Assembly (NCBI GenBank): GCA_020205615.1
Contig: CM035171.1
Span: forward strand, 7,333,399-7,397,398
DNA length: 64,000 nucleotides
Origin: Panax quinquefolius
Lineage: Eukaryota; Streptophyta; Magnoliopsida; Apiales; Araliaceae
Direction: 5' to 3'
The notes beneath the pieces were generated by a model. It saw only the letters and a program-made list of their open reading frames with translations, was not told the DNA's origin and did not search any database. Position numbers and translations under genes: made by a program. Positions 1 to 11,255 of this stretch are shown here, piece after piece; position 1 is the first letter of the stretch; the number at the start of each line of letters is the position of its first letter.

Positions 1-341
1 TATTGTCGATTAATAATATGAATTATTATAGCGATAATGACGTTTTATTTTATTAATATTATTAACGTAATAAAAGCGAAACATCTTTATATAAAATAGA
101 ATACTTTATTAAAGTTATTACATAAATAGAATATATTATATTTTATTATGCATAGTGTTGCATAGTATTTTAGTGCATAGTGTTTTGCGTAGTATTGCAT
201 AGTGTTTGCATAGTAAAATGTTTTATATAAATAGAATATATTATATTTTATTTAAAAGATTTTTCTTTAAATATGGATGAGTCAGATTAAAGTAAATCAA
301 TCGGATAGTTCATGGATTAATTCTTATGCATTCCATTTTCC

Positions 342-350
342 TATAAATAG
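342..350 (+). promoter_or_regulatory. LTR TATA box (A1)
   Basis: TATAAATAG is followed by AAGCTCGTTCCTTCATTATT, and the same context recurs at 6462 and 13699. It is the only strong TATA box in this LTR. It fits the RNA polymerase II promoter expected in U3. Confidence 0.6.
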
Positions 351-536
351 AAGCTCGTTCCTTCATTATTTTCTTACGAATTCATTGAAACTACAGAGAG
401 AGAAATTATAGAGAGAAGGCTATAGAGAAAATTATAGAAAGAAGAAGAAGAGTATATTCTTTACTTCACTTTGATTCTATATTAGGTTCTTTTACGGTGA
501 GGGGTGTTATTCTTTCTTCTTGAAGAAGAACTTCTG

Positions 537-1000
537 TTATTCCATTCATTATTATTACATTGGAATAACTTTGTAAAAAGTGGCGTACCCTATACATAAC
601 TTTGTATATGTGGCGGCGTACCTATACTTGGTGAAATCCTTATGTTATTCCATTCTTATTATTACATTGGAATAACTTTGTATCTGTGATTTACCCTATA
701 CTTGGTGACATTCTTCATTATTACATTATTACATTGGAACATCACATGCATGTGTTTTACAGGACACAGTTCCGTTTTATTATTACTGTTGGAACATCAC
801 ATGCATGTGTTTTTACAGGACTGGTTAAAATCTTTATCATTACATTGGAATATCCCATATCATGTGTTTTTACAGGATCAGGTTCCATCTTTATTATTAC
901 ATTGGAACATCACAGCCGTTGTGAATTTCACGACTTTGGTTAGTTATTATTATTACATTGGAATAACTTTGTCATCTGAATCTGCGTGCGTGGTGATTTA
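537..1000 (+). repeat. Palindromic subrepeats in the LTR leader
   Basis: Irregular tandem units of about 50-70 bp each contain TTATTATTACATTGGAA. Two units form perfect 9-bp stems, GTTATTCCA with TGGAATAAC, around a loop of about 16 bases. Others carry the 12-bp palindrome CACATGCATGTG. The block lies downstream of the TATA box, so it would be transcribed. It also occurs at about 6655-7090 and, inverted, at about 10360-10745, 20540-20850 and 30870-31245. Confidence 0.75.
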
Positions 1001-1260
1001 TTTTGTTATTCCATTCTTTATTATACCCAGTTGGTTAAAACTTTGACTTATACTCCATGAAATTAGTAGAATATCCTTGATATTTGCGTTTCATCCGATA
1101 TCTTTTCATGGAAATATTCTTACGATCATTCTTGAATTTTACTCTCTGAAAGCGATGTCGTGTTGACAATTTGAACGTTAATAATTCATGGATTAAATAA
1201 TTCTTGAACTTGTTTTATTGAATTATTATGTCATTGTCATCATCCTCATGTTATATTATG

Positions 1261-1480
1261 TTATCTTTGGCTTACGTGCATAGATGAACTTAGTATGATT
1301 ATGACCGGGATCATTCGGTATAATCATGACTTGATATAAATGATGTGACAAAAGTCCTCGGTGGCACTTTTGTAATGCGATGATGGATAGTTTTGGTATG
1401 ATTATGACCGGGGTGATTCGGTATAGTCATGACCATTGATAATTTGATGAAAATCCTTGGCCAGTAGTACGAGGATGATT
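1261..1480 (+). repeat. Hairpin block of family A LTR
   Basis: The block holds a run of short inverted repeats. ATCTTTG with CATAGAT near 1263, ATGATTAT with ATAATCAT near 1297-1326, and ATCCTTG with CGAGGAT near 1452-1475 are examples. The loops resemble GGCC-GTAGTG. Equivalent blocks occur in every family A and family B LTR in the window. Confidence 0.6.
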
Positions 1481-2024
1481 AGATGTGGTGGTTTATTTAT
1501 TAAAAATGAGTCTCAATGATAAAAATTGATGAAAACCTTTTAAAACCTAAAAGATAGTAGACTTTATTCTCTACTTGACTCTTTTAATGGATTTCTTATT
1601 CATTGCTTGATTAAAGCTGGTTGTTATTGTATTTTATCGGTTTAACATTGTTGAAGGCTAATGATAATTTATTACGCATTATCTTAGTCATAATATTTCT
1701 TCTTGGGCTAGTTGAGCTCACCCTTTCTTTCCTTTATTCTCTTGAAATGAGAACATATTTGAGACAGTCGGGGAGCAAGTAATGGTCGAGAGGATAGCAT
1801 TAGTAGTCCTCACTATTACGTGAAATAGTGTGATAATAGTTTTTAATGAGGACTCCTTTTGAGTTTGTATAATATCTAGTAGACAAAATTTTTGTATTCA
1901 AACTCACAGGTTTATGTCGTATTATACCATACGATTAGTTATATTAGTAAGTTGTATTTGAATTTATGTACCATGTAAGTGGCGACCCAAGATGGGTGGC
2001 GTATACCTAATTTTGGGGCGTCAC

Positions 2025-2044
2025 GGTTGATTATCGAGCTTAGG
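2025..2044 (+). other. Degenerate primer-binding site
   Basis: GGTTGATTATCGAGCTTAGG directly follows the LTR end. In the sister elements this site reads closer to TTGGTATCAAAGCTTAGG, a match to the 3' end of initiator Met-tRNA. This copy has small changes that would weaken priming. Confidence 0.5.
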
Positions 2045-3293
2045 ATATGATCCTGGCTAAGATGTGAGATAAGAACTAGGAGGGAGAGGCGGGAATTCCT
2101 TCGCTAGTATGACCTACTACTAAGTTTATTTGGTATTTAATTGGTCGGTCGAGTATAGGGATAATATGTGATATGTTAATTAACCCTTGTTTTGTGGCGG
2201 TGTTTGAAAATGACATCTTGAAAATATTGAGATAAGCAATGAAGCACATGAGAGCCCTAGTTGATGAGTCACTCAACAAAAAGGTAATGACCAACAACAC
2301 GATAATAATCATCTTGTGTGGCGGCTATCGAAACAATGATAACCATCGTGGGGAAATTATCATGCCAAGAATGGTAACCACTTGGTTGGTAATCATGGCG
2401 AAGATAATAGAAGTGGAAATTTCAAGAAGAGAAGGTCATTTAGCTCGATTTTAATCGTTTAGTGAAGTCGAGTCAAATTTGGGATAGTGGCACATCCGAA
2501 AGGCGGATCTGAACAAAATTGCAAAAGTCGTTGGTTTTAGGAAGAAGTCAAGCGTTTTAGTGATGACTTCTCAAAAGTGGGTAACGAGCGAAGTTAACAG
2601 GGGTTAGTTAATTATAAATTCTTGCGAAGTCTATACCTTATTCAATCTGGTTCTACCCATTATTTTATCTCTCTTGCTTTACGTTCAACGTTTAAATTTG
2701 ACTCAGGAGAAATTGGACTTTGATTTATCTATTTAAACTTAGTTGGGAGAAACCTTACGTTACCTCCTTTTTTTTAAATCTTGTTGATTCAAATAAACAC
2801 TTTCACGTTACTGTCGATCTTATCTCTTTGAAAATACTTGCCTTTGAGGTAATTTTGAAAAGCGATTGATTAACTACTCATTATTCTTTTTGTAAGGTTG
2901 TTAGCTTTCATATTCTAACCAACTTTGTTATCTGAATTCAAAGTAACCAAATCCTAAAGTTAATCAACATTATATCAAGCCATAAGTAAAGAGCCCGAAC
3001 CTTTCGTTGTTGACTTCCTTGTGTGGAATGCAATCGAGCGGACTTTACGTAGGCGACATCGTGAATGAAGATGGCAAGTTTATAGGTATCATTGTGAGGT
3101 CTTATCTAGGTTAAGGGATAGAAGTCACGATTGGTATCGATGTGACGTCTTATCAAGTCTTGGATAAAGTAACAATTTTGAATGATATTTCTATCATTAA
3201 TAAATTTCTTGGCGTATTCTTGAAGATTTCCTAGCCTACCTAGGCGTGAAATCAATTTTGTATTGACCCCGTCAAAAACCCATTTCTTAAACC
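2045..3293 (+). pseudogene. gag-protease remnant of the first family A element
   Basis: This is the internal region after the A1 primer site. A gag leader and short gag pieces (about 2190-2460) have frameshifts. They are followed by a protease piece (about 2590-2960), recognisable from its match to the protease sequence at 17650-18010 and including the segment LNLTQEKLDFDLS. In-frame stops and frameshifts are frequent. The homology ends abruptly at about 3293, in the protease-RT linker, so reverse transcriptase, RNase H and integrase are absent. A 146-bp foreign module (2991-3136) interrupts the protease end. Confidence 0.75.
2991..3136 (+). repeat. Short inserted module M, copy 1
   Basis: A segment starting GAGCCCGAACC and ending AGTCACGATTGG aligns with segments at 29631-29775 and 39091-39230 (both inverted). 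Shared landmarks are TGACTTC, GGAATGCA or GGAATTCA, a GGACTCTCTCCGTAGGGACG-like core, and ATTGTGAGGTCTT. The three copies sit at different points of three gypsy elements, always in the sense direction of the host element. Confidence 0.6.
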
Positions 3294-4470
3294 CTCAAAT
3301 ATTTCTTGAACTAAAATGAGCAGTTTACGTGGTTTATGATGAAAGTCATAATAAAAGCATTGGAATAATGAAAATCATGGGTATATGTGGTATTAGTAAG
3401 TTTTATGATGAGTTATGTTGGTTAGTATGTAAAAACATGAAAGTTTCTTAGAAATCACAAAGAGTTGAAAATCAGATTTTGGTGAAAAAGCGTAACATGA
3501 AATTCAATTGACCATATCTCTTATTATATTTTGAATTTTTTGAATGTGGTCAAGTCCTAGAGTTAGATCTATGAGTTACCTAACTAATCCAAGTGGAATT
3601 ACTGGAAAAGGTGTTGTAGATTTTTGTGTGGACTGATTTTAGCAAAGGAGGCCAAAGCTGTAAATTTCAAAAAAGCTACTGCTGCCAGAAACTTTAAGGG
3701 GCTGTTTCGGCCACTTAAATTATGAGAAAAATTCTGGCCTTTTGGGACATGAAGGTATATGGTATAAAGTACCTCCTGTCCAAAAATGAGCTCATTCGAC
3801 TTAAAATGAGCAAGTTATGACTATTTCAATATTTAGGTTTTTCGATGAAAAACGCTATAACTTGGAGTTCTATAACTCAGATGACCATGAAATTTAAACT
3901 AGAAGCTCACGTTAACATGTGTGAGTCCTGCCAAGATTTGGGAATTTTGGAGTTAAACTTGAGGTAGCTAATTTCTTAAGGAATTAATTAGAAATTGATT
4001 TTTGAAAAATAGTAAATGAATTTTAAAATTCCGAGAAAAATATATTTTCATTATGGGACTATATTATGCTAAATCCCAGAAAAAAATATTTTTGGGACTA
4101 ATTTGGTATTTTTCATGAAAATAGTTTAATTCTGAAACATATGAGTTAAATATGTTATGTGAAATATGAAAGTTGAAAATAGGATTTTATGGCTAGAGAA
4201 TCCTATATAGAGTATATGCATATTTTTTTGATGAGGATTTGATAATTGGTGATGATATTTTATGAGTATGGCATTTTGAATGATTAAATGCATTATATGG
4301 TAAAAGCGTAAACAATTGAGATAAATTGTTTATAAATTTAAGAAGTGATTAAAATATTATTATAATATTAATGATATTAGATTATGAGATTATTAAGTGA
4401 TTGATAACATGGGGATATTCTTGAATCTGGATAAATTATATTATAAATGTTTAATATTTATCCTTTATCT
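3294..4470 (+). other. Unidentified AT-rich repeat segment
   Basis: No coding frame and no similarity to the other LTRs in the window could be recognised. The segment begins at a sharp junction with the gypsy protease-RT linker. It merges near 4470 into LTR-like sequence with hairpin repeats. The composition resembles the U3 part of another long LTR, but neither terminus is recognisable. Confidence 0.35.
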
Positions 4471-4499
4471 CATTTGATTGATTCTTTATATCATTATCC

Positions 4500-5290
4500 T
4501 CATCATTACTTTATATTATGTTGAAAAAGTAAATACATGGCTTTGTAGTGCATAGATGGACTTGGTATGATTATGACCGAGGGGATTGTTGGGTATAATC
4601 ATAACTTAGTAATTGAAAACTGAATTATCTTTGGCCGTAGTGCATGGATAATTTAATGGTGCGTGATCTTAATGAATACACAATTATCTTTGGTAGTGTA
4701 TGCATGGATAATTTGTGGTGCGTGATACTTAATGAATACACAATTATCTTTGGTAGTAGTGCATGGATAATTTATTGGTGCATTGATCTTAATGAATACA
4801 CATTATCTTTGGTAGTAGTGCATGGATAATTTGTGGTGGTAATCTTAATGAATACACGATTATCTTTGGTAGTGAATACAATATGGATGAATTTAATTGG
4901 ATTAATGAATACACAATTATCTTTGGTAGTAGTGCATGGATAATTTATGGTGCGTGATACTAATGAATACACAATTATCTTTGGTAGTAGTGCATGGATA
5001 ATTTGTGGTTGTGATAATAATGAATACACGATTATCTTTGGTAGTAGTGCATGGATAATTTGTGGTGCGTGATCTTAATGAATACACAATTATCTTTGGT
5101 AGTAGTGCATGGATAATTTGTGGTGCGTGATCTTAATGAATACACGATTATCTTTGGTAGTAGTGCATGGATAATTTATGGTGCGTGATCTTAATGAATA
5201 CGATTATCTTTGGTAGTAGTGCATGGATAATTAAATATCGTGATCTTAATGAATATCCTTGGCACGTAGTGCGGGGATGATTCGATGATA
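4500..5290 (+). repeat. Tandem array of about 59-bp hairpin units
   Basis: About eleven units run from 4626 to 5290. Each contains ATTATCTTTGGTAGTAGTGC followed by ATGGATAAT and an AATGAATACAC linker. Within a unit ATTATCTTTG can pair with CATGGATAAT (ten positions, one mismatch, one wobble). Single-copy relatives of the unit occur in the family A LTRs, so the array looks like a local amplification of an LTR hairpin. The 4500-4620 lead-in resembles 1195-1330. The period is regular but there are no unique spacers, so it is not CRISPR-like. Confidence 0.85.
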
Positions 5291-5639
5291 TGGATTAATT
5301 ATTGAAATTGAGAGTCTCGTGATGAAATATTAATTCATGGATGTGGTAAAAGTCGTCTTTAGTAGTAGTGCATTGATAGACTTGGTATGATTATGACCAC
5401 GGATTATTCGGTATAATCATGGCCGTAATTGAAAACACGAATATCCTTGGCGATGGTGCATGGATAATTCATGGTTGTGATCTTATTAAAATTGAGTCTC
5501 GATATTATTGGTTTCTGAGTTATATATCTTTGGCTTTGTAGTGCAAAGATGAATTGTTAATAAATATCTTTGGCACCCATAGTGCAAAGATTTATTAATG
5601 AATATCTTTGATTACGAAGATGAATTTAATATTTTTAAC
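5291..5639 (+). other. LTR-like hairpin sequence after the array
   Basis: Further diverged hairpin units continue here, for example TATGATTATGACC with GGTATAATCATGG near 5385-5430 and TATCTTTGGC with GTGCAAAGAT near 5560-5592. No coding potential was seen. Confidence 0.45.
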
Positions 5640-5724
5640 GATAAAAGGTATTCAGGTATCCTCACCTCTTTATCATACCAGTCGCGTACCCTAATTTGAG
5701 TGAAAATTCCATAAGGAGGGAGAT
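5640..5724 (+). other. 3' end of gypsy internal region with polypurine tract
   Basis: The segment GGTATCCTCACC through ATAAGGAGGGAG matches the region just before the LTRs at 12815-12887 and 33893-33967. The purine run at 5711-5722 directly precedes the LTR start TGTGAGACCC. This is the expected place for the plus-strand primer of reverse transcription. Confidence 0.7.
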
Positions 5725-8095
5725 TGTGAGACCCAGTTTTTATCGATAAAGATTTAAATTTTGTCGAAATAATTTTTAATATTATGGTGTGTGAATTTGA
5801 GATAATATTATAGTTGTGGGTAGTATTTATAAATTTTGCAAAGTATCTGAGTGGTTATATTATATTGATTGGTGGGGAATATTAGGTTTAGCGAGGGAAT
5901 ATTAAATCTGACAATGACTCAATCATTGGTGGACCCTGACGAAATTATTGTCGGATTGAAAAAGCGACAAAAATATTTTATTAAAATAACGGCGGAAGTT
6001 TCTGGTTAATCTTGTTGAACTACTTTCGGTAGTAAAAAATGCGATGTCGTGTTATGGTTGCGTAGTAGCGCGCGGTATTGATTATTGATGCTTATGTGAG
6101 AAGTCACTCGGTTTGATTCCATTATTGTCGATTAATAATATGAATTATTATAGCGATAATGACGTTTTGTTTTATTAGTATTATTAACGTAATAAAAGCG
6201 AAACATCTTTATATAAAATAGAATACTTTATTAAAGTTATTACATAAATAGAATATATTATATTTTATTATGCATAGTGTTGCGTAGTATTTTTGCGTAG
6301 TGTTTTGCGTAGTATTGCATAGTGTTTGCATAGTAAAATGTTTTTATATAAATAGAATATATTATATTTTATTTAAAAGATTTTTCTTTAAATATGGATA
6401 GTCGATTAAAATAAATCAATGCTGGATAGTTCATGGATTAATTCTTATGCATTCCATTTTCTATAAATAGAAGCTCGTTCCTTCATTATTTTCTTTACGA
6501 ATTCATTGAAACTACTAGAGAAAAATTATAGAGAAAAGCTATAGAGAAAATTATAGAAAGAAGAAGAGTATTACTACTTTTCCTTATATCACTTCTTTTT
6601 CATATTGAGGTTCTTTTTACGGTAAGGGGTGTTATTCTTTCTTCTTGAAGAGAACTTACATTATTCCATTCATTATTATTACATTGGAATAACTTTTGTA
6701 AAAGTGGCATACCTATACATAACTTTGTATCTGCGGCATACCTATATACTTGGTGAAATCCTTATGTTATTCCATTGCTTATTATTACATTGGAATAACT
6801 TTTGTATCTGTGTTTACCTATACTTGGTGACATTCTTCTTATTATTACATTGGAACATCACATGCATGTGTTTTACATTGGACTGGTTAATTTTATTATT
6901 ACATTTGGAACATCACATGCATGTGTTTTTACAGGGACTGGTTAAAATCTTTATCATTACATTGGAATATCTATACATGTGTTTTACAGGATGCAGTTCC
7001 ATCTTTATTATTACATTGGAACATCACAGCCGATTGTGAATTTCACGACTGGTTAGTTATTATTATTACATTGGAATAACTTTTACTGTCTTAATCTGCG
7101 TGCGTGGTGATTTCTTTTGTTATTCCATTCTTTATTATACCCAGGTTGGTTAAAACTTTGACTTATATACTCCATGAAATTAGTAGAATATCCTTGATAT
7201 TTGCGTTTCATCCGATATCTTTTCATGGAAATATTCTTGATCATTCTTGAATTTTACTCTGAAAGCGATGTCATGTTGACAATTTGGGCGTTAATAATTC
7301 ATGGATTAAATAATTCTTGAACTTGTTTTATTGAATTATTATGTCATTGTCATCATCCTCGTATTATATTATGTTATCTTTGGCTTACGTGCGTAGATGA
7401 ACTTAGTATGATTATGACCGGGGATCATTCGGTATAATCATGACTTGATATAAATGATGTGACAAAAGTCCTCGGTGGCTTTGTAATGCGGTGATGGATA
7501 GTTTTTGGTATGATTATGACCGAGGGGTGATTCGGTATAGTCATGACCATTGATAATTTGATGAAAATCCTTGGCCAAGTAATGCGAGGATGATTAGATG
7601 TGGTGGTTTATTTATTAAAATTTGAGTCTCGGCGATAAAAATTGATGAAAACCTTTTAAAACCTAAAAGATAGTAGACTTTATTCTCTCTTGACTCTTTT
7701 AATGGATTGCTTATTCAGCTGCGATTAAAGCGGTTGTCTATTGTATTTTATCGGTTTAACTTTATTGAAGAAGGCTAATGATAATTTATTACGCATTATC
7801 TTAGTCGTAATATTTCTTCTTGGGCTAGTTGAGCTCACCCTTTCTTTCCTTTATTCTCTTGAGGAAATGAGAACATATATTTGGGACGAGTCGGGGAGCG
7901 AAGTAATGGTCGGAGGATAGCATTAGTAGTCCTCACTTTATTACATGAAATAGTGTGATAATAGTTATAATGAGGACTCCTTTTGAGTTTGTATAATATC
8001 TAGTAGACAATATTTGTATTCAACTCACGGTTTATATCGTATTGTACCGACAGCAGGTTATATGTAAGTAAGTTGTATTTGAATTTATGTACCAT
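5725..8095 (+). mobile_element. Family A LTR, copy A2 (3' end lost)
   Basis: The LTR starts TGTGAGACCC after a polypurine tract. It runs parallel to A1 from 6122 (A1 base 1) to GAATTTATGTACCAT at 8095, then stops about 65 bp short of the expected GGGGCGTCAC end. A family B fragment follows. A1 and A2 keep long identical stretches broken by small indels. The TATA box, palindromic subrepeats and hairpin block are all present. Confidence 0.85.
6462..6470 (+). promoter_or_regulatory. LTR TATA box (A2)
   Basis: TATAAATAG occurs in the same context as at 342. Confidence 0.55.
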
Positions 8096-8750
8096 TCTCC
8101 ATCTATATCCACATAAAATCAATATTTTCTCATCATAAATCAATAATTAATTATTCACAAATAATATTCTGAGAATCACATTATTGACAACGAGGCGGTT
8201 CCGGGAAGAGGCATTCCAATAAAATTTCTCCTACTTGGCCTTGATTAGGTGACGAACCTCTCCTTAGAGCGAACTTTACAGGCATTGTCGATAATGTTAT
8301 CTAATAATATTATTAGGATAATATGAATTATTGCTTCGATAATGAAAATCTTGTGTAATGACAATTTATTGAAACAACGATAATATAAAATATCGATCGT
8401 GATTATTGAATCGATAAAATAAAATCTTGAGCGGTAATTACTTTGTACAAAGGCCCATTAATTGGTGCATCTGACTTCTTGTTGACAGCAATTGTGTTAA
8501 TGTTTTAAAGGATGGAGATAGAGATAATAGACAACTTATATTTATGCTTTTCTTCATCGATGGCTTTCAGTTATGGGGCCCACGCAGATGATGAATATTC
8601 AAATAATATTCCGAAAGAGATATTCTCGACTTAATAATATTTTATAAAATTAAAATATTTGCGTATTTTACCCATAATATCAAATTACGATCTTATTTCA
8701 AAATAATAAATGAGGAAAATAAATTTCATTTATTAATAATTTGGGGTCTT
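8096..8750 (-). mobile_element. Family B LTR fragment
   Basis: This matches, in reverse, the first 780 bp or so of the solo LTR at 26151-28955 and ends TTGGGGTCTT where the LTR start would be. It is not clean. At about 8445-8525 it holds a pol-derived piece (AAGGCCCATT ... AAGGATGGAGATAGAGATAA) nearly repeated just after the fragment at 8757-8795. The fragment therefore looks rearranged or recombined rather than a simple insertion. Confidence 0.65.
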
Positions 8751-9245
8751 CTGCGAGGCCCATTTGTAAAGGATGGAGATAGAGATAAAGACTCTCCGGG
8801 GACCCACGTGATGATGGCAAATATACTGAAGAATCGAATTGAAGAAATTAAAATTGCTTTCAATACCGGCCCGATCGTTATGAGGAAGAACTCCGGTCGA
8901 AAGCAAGAATCGATGAAGAAGGAATACTTGAGTTAACGATATAAAGTATAAAATCATAATTGAAGCACAACACACCGTTGCAATCCATCTCGAAGTACCA
9001 AAATGTATCACTGATCTTGACATACATTTTGGTGGGGGCAATGAAGAGAGAGATATAGCATTTGTTTATCTCAAGGTGTCTAACGTGTCAACGAAGTCAA
9101 GTGAGCATCAAGTACCAAAAGGTCCATTCTGAACCACTTGAAATTCCGAATGGAAGTGGGAGCACATTATCATGAATTTCAATTCTCGGTCTTCCCAAAG
9201 TTTCTCGGCGCATAGATGCGATTTGGGTCATTGTTGATAGATTGA
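8751..9245 (+). pseudogene. Integrase N-terminal remnant
   Basis: The DNA aligns with 32458-33020, which encodes the spacer before integrase, the HHCC zinc-binding region and the start of the catalytic core. Frameshifts are frequent: no frame is open across the piece. It continues after the solo LTR at 11864. Confidence 0.75.
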
Positions 9246-10923
9246 TTTGACGCGCCCCCAAAATTAGGTATACATCACCCATCTTGGGTGCGACACTTTT
9301 ACATGGTACGTAATTTAAATACAACTTATTAACATAACTCGTAAGTATAATACGACATAAATCGTGAGTTTAAATACAAATATCGCGTCTACTAGATATT
9401 ATACAAACTCAAACAAAAGTCCTCATTACAGCTTATTATCACACTATTTTATAGAATAGTGAGGACTACTAATGCTATCTTGGGACCATCACTTTCGTTT
9501 CCCAGACTCGTCCCAAATTTATATTATCATTTCAAGAGAATAAAACGGTGAAAGAAAGGGTGAGCTCAACTAGCCCAGAAGAAAATATTATGACTAAGAT
9601 AATGCGAGAATAAATTATCAATAGTCTTCAATAATGTTAAACCGATAAAATACAATGAAAACCAGGTTTAAGCTGCAGTGGAATATCTGATCCATTTAAA
9701 AGAGTCAAGTAGAAAATAAAGTCTACTATCTTTTAGGTTTTAAAAGGTTTTTCATCATTTGTTTATAAATTTGAGACTCGACTTTAATAAATATTCCACA
9801 TCATCGAATCACCCTTACACTACTACCAAGGATATTCTTTAGTATCACGACCACAATTATTCATGCACTACGGGCGAAGAATATTTGTGTATTCATTAAT
9901 GGTCATGATCATGCCAACAATCATCCCATCAATGCACTACTGACCAATGAGGATTTTTTTATCACATCATTTTGTAACATTACTATTCGTGATTACAATC
10001 GAATAGTCTCTGGTCATAATCATACCAAGTCCACTTATGCCTTACTGAAGCCATGATGACTTTCAAAAAAAAAAAATAAACATGAGGATGATGATGATGA
10101 TATAAGAATTCAATAAAACAAGTTCAAGAATTATTTTATCCGGAATTATTAACGTCCAAATTGTCACCACGATCTTCGTTTTGTAGAGTAAAATTCAAGA
10201 ATGATCGAAGAATATTTCCATAAAAAGATCTTCGGATGAAACGCAAATATCGAGGATATTCTACTAATTTCATGGAGTATAGAAGTCAAAGTTTTAACCA
10301 ATTGGGTATAATAAAGAATGGAATAACAAAAGAAATCACCATGCATGCGATAGACCGCATGCAGACGTTATTCCAACGTAATAATAAATAACGGAACCAG
10401 TGGTGGTGAAATTCACACCGCAAGCGGATGTTCCAACAGAATAATAAAGATGGAACCCGGATCCGGTGTAAAACACACGATAGGATATTCCAATGAATAA
10501 TAAAGACGGAACCAGTCCGATAAAAACACACATGAGCAGGATGTTCCAAATGTAATAATAAAGATGTAACAGTCCGGGTGTAAAACACACGACCATAGGA
10601 TGTTCCAACGAATAATAATAAAGAGGGAACCGTGTCCGTGTAAAACACACGACATGGATGTTCCAAATGAATAATAGAAGAATGTCACCAAGTATAGGGT
10701 AAACCACTTATACAGTTATTCCAATGAGAATAATAAGCGATGGAATAACAACAGATTCTCTTCATGAATAAGAAAGAATAACACCCTTACTTTTGGTAGG
10801 AGATTGAATCTGCAAAGATTGTAGTAACAAAATACTCTTCTTCTTTCTCTCTCTTATTCTTTTCTATACTTTCTCTCTATAGCTTGAATGAATTCGTGAA
10901 AAATAATGAAGCCCTAGGCCTCT

Positions 10924-10932
10924 CTATTTATA
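10924..10932 (-). promoter_or_regulatory. LTR TATA box (solo LTR)
   Basis: CTATTTATA on the plus strand reads TATAAATAG on the LTR strand. It lies between the U3 subrepeats (11061-11255) and the palindromic leader (10360-10745). Confidence 0.55.
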
Positions 10933-11060
10933 GAAGATTTCTAGCTTAGCACCGCCGTGTGAAAAGCGAGTGGCTTCGACGACCGGTTTGGCGCTTTGTA
11001 ATGTGAAACGACAAGTGGTTCGACGTGTAATGTGAAACGACAAGTGGTTCGACGTCTGGT

Positions 11061-11255
11061 AAAGGTAATTACTATTAACGAAGGTAAATACTATTGACGA
11101 AGGTAAATACTATTCACAAGGGTAATTACTATCGACGAAGGTAAATACTATTCACAAGGGTAATTACTATTGACGAAGGTAAATACTATTCACAAGGGTA
11201 ATTACTATTGATGAAGGTAAATACTATTCACAAGGGTAATTACTATTGTGAAGAG
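11061..11255 (-). repeat. U3 tandem subrepeats upstream of the TATA box
   Basis: GGTAAATACTATT and GGTAATTACTATT alternate, joined by GACGAA or CACAAG linkers, with about ten half-units of 19-20 bp. The block sits about 130 bp upstream of the LTR TATA box. Related arrays occur at 21191-21370 and 31591-31781. A1 and A2 have a different repeat (GCATAGTGTTTTGCGTAG) here. Confidence 0.8.

Larger units (their letters stand above)
1..2024 (+). mobile_element. Family A LTR, copy A1 (left end outside window)
   Basis: This is the long terminal repeat of a Ty3/gypsy element, cut by the window edge. It aligns from base 1 with the copy starting near 6122 and ends in GGGGCGTCAC followed by a primer-binding-like site. 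It contains a TATAAATAG box, a block of palindromic subrepeats (537-1000), a hairpin-rich block (1261-1480) and the shared LTR end ATACCTAATTTTGGGGCGTC. About 1.65 kb lies between the TATA box and the LTR end, so a transcript would carry a very long repeated leader. The hydrophobic open frames at 686-1046 are translations of the subrepeats and are not genes. Confidence 0.85.

Noticed and set aside
686..1046. Open frames of up to about 136 codons in family A LTRs (also 6629-7039, 10286-10707, 20442-20802, 30660-31268)
   Set aside because: They are translations of the TTATTATTACATTGGAA leader repeats in several overlapping frames, with no codon bias or domain, and they shift between copies.
4626..5290. 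CRISPR-like regular array
   Set aside because: There are no unique spacers, the whole ~59-bp unit repeats, and the setting is a plant retrotransposon.
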